Positions 48,222 through 54,551 of a stretch of DNA of 54,551 nucleotides are shown one piece after another (the stretch's first letter is position 1; each line of letters begins with the position of its first letter). The stretch comes from Mogibacterium sp. GTDB lineage: Bacteria; Bacillota; Clostridia; Peptostreptococcales; Anaerovoracaceae. Below the pieces are notes generated by a model. It ran no database searches and was not told the DNA's origin. It worked only from the letters and a program-made list of their open reading frames with translations. The translations under genes were made by a program, and so were the position numbers. The stretch is taken from NCBI GenBank assembly GCA_017404265.1, contig JAFRCS010000007.1, positions 1 to 54,551 on the forward strand. The letters are read 5' to 3'.

Positions 48222-49781
48222 ATGGACACACCTGCACTTTATGCAACAGCATGGGCGGTTCTTCCGCCACTCATTGCCATCGTACTGGCACTCATCACAA
48301 AGGAAGTCTACAGCTCGCTCTTCCTGGGCGTAGTCACGGGCGCTATCCTCTATGCCGGCGCTGATTTCGACGGCATCGTAAATCACATTCTCCAGGATGG
48401 TATCATCGCGTCGCTCAGCGATGGCTGGAACGTGGGAATCCTCATCTTCCTGGTCATCCTCGGCATGGTCGTTGCACTGATGAATCTCTCCGGAGGTTCA
48501 AAGGCATTCGGCGGCTGGGCTCTCAAGCGCGTCAGAACACGTGTCGCGGCTGAGATCGCTACAGTACTGCTGGGCGTAGTAATCTTCGTAGACGACTACT
48601 TCAACTGCCTGACAGTAGGGTCCGTCATGAAGCCTGTAACAGACAACTTCAATGTATCCAGAGCTAAGCTCGCTTACATCATTGACGCGACAGCAGCTCC
48701 TGTATGCATCATCGCTCCTGTATCCTCATGGGCTGCAGCTGTATCCAGCTTCGCCGGTGAAGGAGAGGGCATCGCGCTGTTTATCAGATGTATCCCTTAC
48801 AACTTCTACGCTCTGTTCACTCTCGTAATGATGATCGCTATCATCGTCATGAGATTCGACTATGCCGCTATGGCAAGGTTCGAGATGAACGCGGTAGAGA
48901 GCGGAGATCTGTTCACAGTACCTGACGTTAACGCTGAAATGGCAGACGCTGCAGAAGAGGGAAGCGACAAGGGCGTCGTAATGGACCTCGTATTCCCGGT
49001 AGTCGTTCTCGTAGTCAGCTGCGTACTCGGAATGGTCTACACAGGCGGATTCTTCGATGGAGCCGGATTCGTTACAGCTTTCTCTGATTCCGATGCATCT
49101 GTTGGACTTTCGATGGGAGCTCTCGTAGCGCTCGTCATCATAATCGCTTACTACACGATCAGACGCACCATCAGCTTCAATGAGTGCATGAGCTGCGTAC
49201 CTGAAGGAATGAAGGCAATGGCTTCGCCTATCCTCGTTCTGACACTCGCATGGTCGCTCAAGGCTATGACGGACAGCCTGGGACTTGCTGATTACGTAAG
49301 CGGCCTCGTAGAAGGAATGAGCGGATTCGCAGTAGGAATCATTCCTGCGGGACTCTTCCTGATAGCATGCGTTCTCGCGTTCGCTTCCGGAACATCCTGG
49401 GGAACCTTCGGTATCCTTATCCCTCTGGGACTCGCTATTACACAGTCGCACCCTGAACTTTCCACACCTATCATCGCGGCATGCATGGCAGGCGCTGTAT
49501 ACGGCGACCACTGCTCACCGATCTCTGATACAACGATCATGGCTTCCGCCGGCGCAAACTGCAACCACGTCTCGCACGTATCAACGCAGCTGCCGTACGC
49601 GACCACAGTCGCTGCTGTCTCTGCAATCTCTTATGTGATAGCAGGTTATGTAAGCAGTCCTGTAGTTCCGCTGATCGTCGGAGTCGTACTTCTGCTTGGA
49701 GTACTCTTCTTCCTGAGAGGAAGAGAGGGCAGCTACAGAGTACCTGACGCAGCAAACGTCAATCAGACTGTAGCAGAATAG
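48222..49781 (+). CDS. NhaC-family Na+/H+ antiporter-like transporter, probable lysine transporter
   Basis: 519 residues with 12 or more hydrophobic segments; TTAGGAGG before ATG. NhaC/ArcD-like features include the N-terminal PPLIAIVLALITKEVYSSL, FVDDYFNCLTVGSVM, DATAAPVCIIAPVSSWA, FASGTSWGTFGIL and YGDHCSPISDTTIMASAG. By sequence it belongs to the NhaC antiporters, but the lysine riboswitch in its leader indicates lysine import or exchange. NhaC genes under L-box control are known in Bacillota and are assigned as lysine transporters. It is monocistronic with a terminator after it. Confidence 0.93.
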   Translation: MDTPALYATAWAVLPPLIAIVLALITKEVYSSLFLGVVTGAILYAGADFDGIVNHILQDGIIASLSDGWNVGILIFLVILGMVVALMNLSGGSKAFGGWALKRVRTRVAAEIATVLLGVVIFVDDYFNCLTVGSVMKPVTDNFNVSRAKLAYIIDATAAPVCIIAPVSSWAAAVSSFAGEGEGIALFIRCIPYNFYALFTLVMMIAIIVMRFDYAAMARFEMNAVESGDLFTVPDVNAEMADAAEEGSDKGVVMDLVFPVVVLVVSCVLGMVYTGGFFDGAGFVTAFSDSDASVGLSMGALVALVIIIAYYTIRRTISFNECMSCVPEGMKAMASPILVLTLAWSLKAMTDSLGLADYVSGLVEGMSGFAVGIIPAGLFLIACVLAFASGTSWGTFGILIPLGLAITQSHPELSTPIIAACMAGAVYGDHCSPISDTTIMASAGANCNHVSHVSTQLPYATTVAAVSAISYVIAGYVSSPVVPLIVGVVLLLGVLFFLRGREGSYRVPDAANVNQTVAE

Positions 49782-49814
49782 AATACATATCACGCTTAAT
49801 GCTCAAATACTATG

Positions 49815-49855
49815 GAAAACACGGCCACGCTATTCCGCGGATGGCTGTGTTTTTC
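49815..49855 (+). terminator. Terminator after the NhaC-type gene
   Basis: AAAACACGGCCA pairs with TGGCTGTGTTTTT around a 13-nt loop. Confidence 0.85.
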
Positions 49856-49922
49856 ATTGAGTGAAATAGTATAATTGATAAAGAAAAAGGCAGTAAACAT
49901 AGATCAAGGAAAGGACTGTGAG

Positions 49923-50729
49923 ATGAATTTCACTTCCAGCGAAACCGATTTTGTACTTGAGAACGAAGCTTATGTGCCTGTTCCGGAAAGCGAAAAGCGC
50001 CGGCTTGAGACTGTGGAGGATTTTGACGCTGAACTTGGCAGGATGCGTGACGCGGCTGCGGCCGGCGCCATGCCTGACATGCGCCACTGTGTCATCAAGG
50101 GTCTCGATCTTGCCGGCCGCGATCTTACCGGCATCGACTTCAGGCGCTCCACTTTTGAAGGCTGTGATCTTCACGGGACCGACTTCAGCGGCTCACAGAT
50201 GGACAACATCGCGTTCTATGACGACGACCTTGTCGGCATGAAGCTTTGCGGCTGCAAGGCCAGGGGATGCAGCTTCAGGTTCCAGGACATGACAGACATC
50301 GACCTCAGCGGGGCCAATATATATTCATCGGTGCTTGAGGACGCGCTCAACCAGGACAAGGTGATCACAGATGATGAGACCAAGTGGTATAAGATGCGCT
50401 GCCCGGAGGAGGGCGAGGCATTCATAGCATGGAAGTGCTGCACCGATCTCCGCGTTGTGATGATGCTCGTGCCGCGCGATGCCAAGCGCTGCATGGCCAC
50501 GATGGAGACCGGCAGAGTTTCAAAGGTAAAGGTGCTGAAGATCACCAGCATAGATGAGACAGAGAACTATACATGGGCACAGTCTACGGTCGACCCGGAC
50601 TTCTATTACGAAGTTGGTAAGTGGCTTGAGCCTGCGAACGGCTTCCAGGAAGACAGATGGAAGGACAGCTCACCGGGCATCCACTTTTTCCTTGACCGCC
50701 AGCAATGTGTAGATTACCAGTCAAAATAG
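49923..50729 (+). CDS. Pentapeptide-repeat protein with DUF5758-like C-terminus
   Basis: 268 residues. ATG 49923 follows AAGGAAAGGAC; an upstream frame from 49875 has no ribosome site. Residues ~60-135 carry a run of imperfect A(D/N)LXX pentapeptides (LDLAGRDLTGIDFRRSTFEG, CDLHGTDFSGSQMDN, IDLSGANIYSS) predicted to form a right-handed beta helix. The C-terminal ~130 residues (WYKMRCPEEGEAFIAWKCC, then MVPRDAKRCMATMETGR) match a domain of unknown function often appended to such repeats. Cytosolic; function unknown. Own terminator downstream. Confidence 0.82.
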   Translation: MNFTSSETDFVLENEAYVPVPESEKRRLETVEDFDAELGRMRDAAAAGAMPDMRHCVIKGLDLAGRDLTGIDFRRSTFEGCDLHGTDFSGSQMDNIAFYDDDLVGMKLCGCKARGCSFRFQDMTDIDLSGANIYSSVLEDALNQDKVITDDETKWYKMRCPEEGEAFIAWKCCTDLRVVMMLVPRDAKRCMATMETGRVSKVKVLKITSIDETENYTWAQSTVDPDFYYEVGKWLEPANGFQEDRWKDSSPGIHFFLDRQQCVDYQSK

Positions 50730-50745
50730 TCATATATAAATGAAG

Positions 50746-50783
50746 AGGGGCGTTTGTTCAGCGATGTACTTACGCCCCTTGCT
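50746..50783 (+). terminator. Terminator after the pentapeptide-repeat gene
   Basis: AGGGGCGT (50746-50753) pairs with ACGCCCCT, then TGCTTTATT. The loop of 18 nt is large. Confidence 0.7.
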
Positions 50784-50816
50784 TTATTGAATAAGCTTAT
50801 TGTTAGGGTTATAATT

Positions 50817-50856
50817 TTGACAGTAAATTGTAGTGTTTCTTCTATATTATATAGAA
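50817..50856 (+). promoter_or_regulatory. iorAB promoter overlapped by a perfect palindrome
   Basis: TTGACA at 50817-50822 is followed 17 bp later by a weak -10 (TTCTAT or TCTATA) that lies within the perfect 17-bp palindrome TTCTATATTATATAGAA (50840-50856). The position suggests a repressor operator. A GGAAGCGC...GCGTTTCC hairpin follows in the leader near 50895. Confidence 0.55.
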
Positions 50857-50945
50857 GATAATGATGGCGTAAGGGCATTCAACATCAAATCCACGGAAGC
50901 GCTGTAAGGCGTTTCCGATATTATGTAAAAGGGAGGAAATGCTTT

Positions 50946-52733
50946 ATGAAAGTTATCATGTCCGGTAACGAAGCGACTGCCCGCGGAGCCTGGGAAGGCG
51001 GCGCGAGATTTGCTTCGGCATATCCGGGAACACCGAGCACGGAGATCCTTGAGAACATGCCTCAGTACGGAGCAGACGTATACTCCGAGTGGGCTCCTAA
51101 TGAAAAGGTAGCTACAGAGGCAGCAATCGGAGCATCCATTGCAGGTGCAAGATCATTCTGCGCGATGAAGCATGTAGGAATGAACGTAGCTGCAGACCCT
51201 ATCTTCACATTCGCTTACACCGGTGTTACCGGCGGATTCGTAATGGTAGTTGCGGACGATCCGGGCCAGCACAGCTCGCAGAACGAGCAGGACAACAGAA
51301 ACACCGCCAAGTCTGCAAGACTTCTCATGCTGGAGCCTTCTGACTCGCAGGAGTCAAAGGACTTCATGAAGAAGGCCTTTGCTCTCTCGGAGAGATTCGA
51401 CATGCCGGTGCTCTTTCATGTCACAACCAGAACATGCCACTCGAAGGGCCTTGTTGAGTTGGGCGACAGAGAAGAAGCAGCTGTTCCTGACTATGAACCA
51501 AAGATCAAGAAGTACGTAACAGCTCCTGCGAACGCAAAGGTGCTGAGAGCAACACTCGAAGAAAGAGTTGCTGCTGCCAAGGCGTTCGCCTGCGATTGCG
51601 AGTTCAACAGAGTCGAGATGCATGACACAAAGATCGGTGTCATTACTTCCGGAATCTCGTATCAGTACGCAAGAGAGACATTCGAGGACAATGCTTCCTA
51701 TCTCAAGCTGGGACTCACGTTCCCAATGCCTGATGATCTGATCAAGGATTTCTGCTCCAAGGTAGACAAGGTCTACATCGTAGAAGAGATGGATCCGTAC
51801 ATCGAAGAGCATGTAAAGATGCTCGGCATCGAGTGCACGGGCAAAGATGTCATTCCGAGATTCGATGAGCTCAATACAGATATCGTCAGAAAGGCATTCC
51901 TGGGCGTTGAGCCTGAGACATACACGACTGACATGAAGACCGTCGTAAGACCTCCGGCGCTCTGCGCGGGCTGCCCTCACAGAGGACTGTTCTACTGCCT
52001 CTCCAAGAGACAGAAGAAGGGCGACCTTATGATTACCGGAGACATCGGATGCTACACGCTCGGCATGGCTCCTCCGCTCAACGCGGTCCATACCACCATC
52101 TGCATGGGAGCTTCTCTCTCGCAGGGCCACGGAGCATCCAAGGTATTCAAGGCTGCGGGCAAGGCGACAAAGGTAGCGTCTGTCATCGGAGATTCCACGT
52201 TCTTCCATACAGGCGTAAACTCTCTGATGGATGCTGTATATAACAGCGGAAGCAATCTGTCCATCATCCTCGACAACCGTATCACGGGAATGACAGGCCA
52301 CCAGCAGAACCCTGGTACAGGCTATACTCTTATGGGCGATGAGGCTCCTGAGGTAGACATCCCGGCTCTCTGCAGAGCTATCGGCGTCAAGGAAGAGAAC
52401 ATCATCACGGTCAATCCGAACCACCTCGATGAAGTCGAAGCTGCTCTTGATAAACTCCTCGGCAAGGATGAGCCTACAGTGCTCATCACAAGATGGCCGT
52501 GCGTACTCAAGAAGTTCAGCAAACAGGATATCGATGAGTTCCCGACACTGCACAAGACACAGTGCGTGATCGATCAGGACAAGTGCAAGAACTGCAAGAT
52601 GTGCGTAAAGACCGGATGCCCGGCTCTGATCTCCACAAAGGAGAAGGTCGTCATCGACAAGACGAGCTGCAACGGCTGCACAGTCTGCAAGCAGGTCTGC
52701 CCGTTCAAGGCTATTGAGGAGGTGACAAGATAA
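50946..52733 (+). CDS. iorA: Indolepyruvate:ferredoxin oxidoreductase, alpha subunit
   Basis: 595 residues with GGGAGG before ATG. The N-terminal part is the pyruvate-ferredoxin-oxidoreductase fold (SGNEATARGAWEGGARFASA, YPGTPSTEILENM); the middle has the TPP-binding region (CAGCPHRGLFY, GDIGCYTLGM, DSTFFHTGVN); the C-terminus has two [4Fe-4S] clusters (CKNCKMCVKTGCPAL, CNGCTVCKQVCPF). It oxidatively decarboxylates aryl-2-oxo acids from Trp, Phe and Tyr to aryl-acyl-CoA, reducing ferredoxin, a step of aromatic amino-acid fermentation. It overlaps iorB by 1 bp. Confidence 0.96.
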   Translation: MKVIMSGNEATARGAWEGGARFASAYPGTPSTEILENMPQYGADVYSEWAPNEKVATEAAIGASIAGARSFCAMKHVGMNVAADPIFTFAYTGVTGGFVMVVADDPGQHSSQNEQDNRNTAKSARLLMLEPSDSQESKDFMKKAFALSERFDMPVLFHVTTRTCHSKGLVELGDREEAAVPDYEPKIKKYVTAPANAKVLRATLEERVAAAKAFACDCEFNRVEMHDTKIGVITSGISYQYARETFEDNASYLKLGLTFPMPDDLIKDFCSKVDKVYIVEEMDPYIEEHVKMLGIECTGKDVIPRFDELNTDIVRKAFLGVEPETYTTDMKTVVRPPALCAGCPHRGLFYCLSKRQKKGDLMITGDIGCYTLGMAPPLNAVHTTICMGASLSQGHGASKVFKAAGKATKVASVIGDSTFFHTGVNSLMDAVYNSGSNLSIILDNRITGMTGHQQNPGTGYTLMGDEAPEVDIPALCRAIGVKEENIITVNPNHLDEVEAALDKLLGKDEPTVLITRWPCVLKKFSKQDIDEFPTLHKTQCVIDQDKCKNCKMCVKTGCPALISTKEKVVIDKTSCNGCTVCKQVCPFKAIEEVTR

Positions 52734-53305
52734 TGAGTGAAGTAAAGAATATCCTCCTGGTAGGAGTAGGCGGACAGGGAACCATCCTGGCCAGCAAGAT
52801 CCTGACAAGCGGCCTAATCAAGGCAGGCTATGACGTCAAGATGAGTGAGATCCACGGAATGTCGCAGAGAGGCGGCTCCGTATCCACACAGGTAAGATAC
52901 GGCGAGAAGGTCTACAGCCCAATCGTAGGCAAGGGCTCGGCGGACGTCATCGTTGCGTTCGAAGAGATGGAAGCTCTCAGATGGCTCGACCACCTCAAGA
53001 TCGGCGGAAAGATGGTCATCAATGACTATCGCATCCAGCCGGTACCGGTCAACCTGGGCGCGGCGGAGTATCCTGAAGGCATCATCAACCACCTCAAGGA
53101 GAAGTGTGAAGTGCTGGCCTTCAAGGCTGCTGACGTAGCGACAGAACTCGGCAACCCTAAGGCGATGAACATCGTTCTTCTCGGAGCCCTCGTAAAGGCC
53201 ATGGGACTCGATGATATCGACTGGGACGCTGAGATCGAAGCAAACGTAAAGGCCAAGTTCATTGACCTCAACAAGGCTGCCTTCAAAGCAGGCTACAACC
53301 TCTAA
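52733..53305 (+). CDS. iorB: Indolepyruvate:ferredoxin oxidoreductase, beta subunit
   Basis: 190 residues, the gamma-like (POR catalytic) domain: ILLVGVGGQGTILASKILT, KMSEIHGMSQRGGSVSTQVRYG and DVIVAFEEMEALRWLDHL. Its ATG overlaps the iorA stop (TAATG). It forms the heterotetrameric IOR with IorA. The terminator is 25 bp downstream. Confidence 0.96.
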   Translation: MSEVKNILLVGVGGQGTILASKILTSGLIKAGYDVKMSEIHGMSQRGGSVSTQVRYGEKVYSPIVGKGSADVIVAFEEMEALRWLDHLKIGGKMVINDYRIQPVPVNLGAAEYPEGIINHLKEKCEVLAFKAADVATELGNPKAMNIVLLGALVKAMGLDDIDWDAEIEANVKAKFIDLNKAAFKAGYNL

Positions 53306-53330
53306 GACAGCGGCCAAAGCAATGGATAAG

Positions 53331-53360
53331 ATACCCGCTCTTGCGAGAGCGGGTATTTTA
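53331..53360 (+). terminator. Terminator after iorB
   Basis: ATACCCGCTC pairs with GAGCGGGTAT around TTGCGA, then TTTAG. Confidence 0.88.
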
Positions 53361-53396
53361 GTGGTAGTATAGTACGGACTTTGGAGGAGATAACAG

Positions 53397-54128
53397 ATGA
53401 GAACATTGATGATGATCGCGAGTATCGCGATGGTAGGAACGGGAATATTCTGTGTGGCCAACGGCAGCGCCGCGTTTCTGGCGGTGGCTTTCGTTATAGG
53501 GCTGGTCTTTGTGCTGCTCGGAGCCATAGAGATCCTCATCAGCAGGCGCGCTGACTTTGATGCCTCGGAAAAGAGCGTCGGCATCGCCAAGGACGGTATC
53601 CTTATGCTGATCGTCGGCATCGTCATTCTCACCGGTCAGGTCACGGATGATACATCCGCACAGGTAGTGTTTGCCCTCTGGCTCACCATCGAAGGAGTTC
53701 TCGCGTTCAGGACCGAGTGGCTTGACATCATGGATATCGACTGGGAGCACAGGATAGGCATAGCCATCAGCACACTCATGCTGATATTCGGTGTCTACAT
53801 CTTCTTCAACAACTCCGCGTTCAAGCTGAGCTCCACACTGCTTGTGGGAATATGCATGATCATCCTGGGACTCAGACGTTTCTGGCAGTCGCTCGACATC
53901 GAATACACCAAGCCTAGCTTCATAACCGGAAACGAAGAGAAGCTCAGGGAGGCTGAGGAAGATGAAAAGCGCGCTCTGGCAAAGGCCAAGGAGGGCATAC
54001 GCGAGCAGAAGAACGCGCAGAAGCGCATAGCTAAGATAAAGGAAGACATTGCTATCGAACAGGATGCCATGATGAGCGCAGCGATCACCCGTCAGGAAAG
54101 AGAAGCCGAGCGGGAATTGTCAGAATAA
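53397..54128 (+). CDS. DUF308 / HdeD-like membrane protein with coiled-coil tail
   Basis: 243 residues, TTGGAGGAG before ATG. Six hydrophobic segments in three hairpins over residues ~1-165 (LMMIASIAMVGTGIFCVANG, FLAVAFVIGLVFVLLGAIEI, ILMLIVGIVILTG, IGIAISTLMLIFGVYIFF, TLLVGICMIILGLRRFW) match the DUF308 pattern. The last ~70 residues are a highly charged helix (LREAEEDEKRALAKAKEGIR) predicted coiled coil, in the cytosol. HdeD-type proteins are associated with acid or envelope stress; the role here is unknown. Confidence 0.78.
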   Translation: MRTLMMIASIAMVGTGIFCVANGSAAFLAVAFVIGLVFVLLGAIEILISRRADFDASEKSVGIAKDGILMLIVGIVILTGQVTDDTSAQVVFALWLTIEGVLAFRTEWLDIMDIDWEHRIGIAISTLMLIFGVYIFFNNSAFKLSSTLLVGICMIILGLRRFWQSLDIEYTKPSFITGNEEKLREAEEDEKRALAKAKEGIREQKNAQKRIAKIKEDIAIEQDAMMSAAITRQEREAERELSE

Positions 54129-54266
54129 AGACAGAAAAAGTACAAACCGGTACAAAATGTAAAACGTCATATATAGTATATATAATTAGTAGATAACACA
54201 ATTTGCGGGATTCTTCGGACCCGCAGATTTTTTTCAAAAAAAGTTTGAAAAAAATCAAAAAAAGTG
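54129..54266. other. Intergenic region upstream of the rRNA promoter
   Basis: A/T-rich and without genes. It contains an alternating TATATAGTATATATAAT stretch near 54170-54185, a terminator hairpin at 54202-54234 and poly-A/T tracts (54228-54262) that may act as an UP element for the rRNA promoter. Confidence 0.5.
54202..54234 (+). terminator. Terminator upstream of the rRNA promoter
   Basis: TGCGGG (54204-54209) pairs with CCCGCA (54220-54225), then GATTTTTTTC. Confidence 0.75.
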
Positions 54267-54295
54267 TTGACCTGAGGTATCCGTTTTCATATAAT
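54267..54295 (+). promoter_or_regulatory. rRNA operon promoter
   Basis: TTGACC (54267-54272), 17 bp, TATAAT (54290-54295), preceded by A-tracts. A leader of about 220 nt follows with a TGACGC...GCGTCA hairpin near 54454-54469, leading into 16S rRNA. Confidence 0.85.
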
Positions 54296-54517
54296 AATGA
54301 AGCTGTCGCTGAAAAGCGCAGCGGAACCTTGAAAACTTCATAGTGCAGAACAGGTCTTGAAAATACAGGGTTTAGGCCCTGAAATTTGAAAGACTTTGAA
54401 AGAAAAGACAAACAAGCAAAACTTGTTAGTCCTCGAAAATTCAAAGCACAATAATGACGCGATTGCGTCATCCGAGTTACGGAATACAAGCTCCCGTTGG
54501 GAGTGAGTAATAAACAT

Positions 54518-54551
54518 TTTATTAAGAGTTTGATCCTGGCTCAGGATGAAC
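54518..54551 (+). rRNA. 16S ribosomal RNA, first ~34 nt (truncated by window end)
   Basis: AGAGTTTGATCCTGGCTCAG at 54525-54544 is the universal 16S 5' sequence (E. coli positions 8-27), followed by GATGAAC. The 5' end is extrapolated to 54518. The gene runs off the window. Confidence 0.97.

Overview
The window looks like a chromosomal segment of a strictly anaerobic, amino-acid-fermenting Clostridia-type member of the Bacillota. Supporting genes are pyruvate:ferredoxin oxidoreductase (nifJ), indolepyruvate:ferredoxin oxidoreductase (iorAB), acetate kinase, a rubredoxin-flavoprotein fusion and an FeFe-hydrogenase-like sensor, together with strong GGAGG ribosome binding sites, TTGACA/TATAAT promoters and many GC-hairpin/poly-T terminators. 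GlnRS is present. The genus cannot be fixed from this sequence; a family such as Anaerovoracaceae is only a guess.

Layout. (a) 1-5.3 kb is accessory DNA: the 3' end of a sortase-anchored VaFE-repeat surface protein interrupted by an in-frame TAG, an excisionase-like small protein, a tyrosine integrase, then a tandem array of tRNA-Gly-3'-end-like att sites. Four of these are exact 103-bp units with paired arm repeats 21 bp apart, and they enclose an HTH/zinc-ribbon gene. (b) 5.3-7.3 kb holds two immunity-type genes (SUKH, DUF7832) and a MerR-ybjQ operon with a textbook MerR promoter. (c) 7.4-11.5 kb holds lipid and membrane genes (GDPD, CPBP-like, PLD-like) and a DUF362 gene wrecked by an internal deletion. 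(d) 11.5-20.7 kb holds a triple-rubredoxin/FAD oxidoreductase, a carboxylesterase, a GPH sugar symporter, a giant sensor-MscS fusion and an orphan substrate-binding lipoprotein. (e) 20.7-25.6 kb holds a minus-strand SPFH / ribbon-helix-helix / GH25 operon divergent from an ArsP_2-type exporter. (f) 25.6-28.3 kb holds a divergent two-component pair.

(g) 28.4-34.6 kb is central metabolism: ackA, nifJ and fba, with a structured RNA-like element between ackA and nifJ. (h) 34.7-39.6 kb holds two fused ABC ATPase-permeases. (i) 39.6-42.9 kb holds a SpoIIE-type phosphatase coupled to a group-C (sensory) FeFe hydrogenase, preceded by a second copy of the structured element. (j) 42.9-47.8 kb holds glnS, then an FHA-FtsW/RodA fusion with its transpeptidase partner. 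(k) 47.9-49.8 kb holds a lysine riboswitch in front of an NhaC-family transporter. (l) 49.9-54.1 kb holds a pentapeptide-repeat protein, iorAB and a DUF308 membrane protein. (m) The window ends in the promoter, leader and first bases of a 16S rRNA gene.

Working together: PFOR, IOR and acetate kinase form a ferredoxin-linked oxidative branch giving acyl-CoA and ATP. Lysine uptake is riboswitch-controlled. The HydS-phosphatase pair probably senses H2 or redox state. The strongest candidates for something new are the two structured RNA-like elements (29641-29800 and 42708-42845), which share a core but have unrelated, internally complementary outer stems, and the tandem att-site array at 3.3-5.3 kb.
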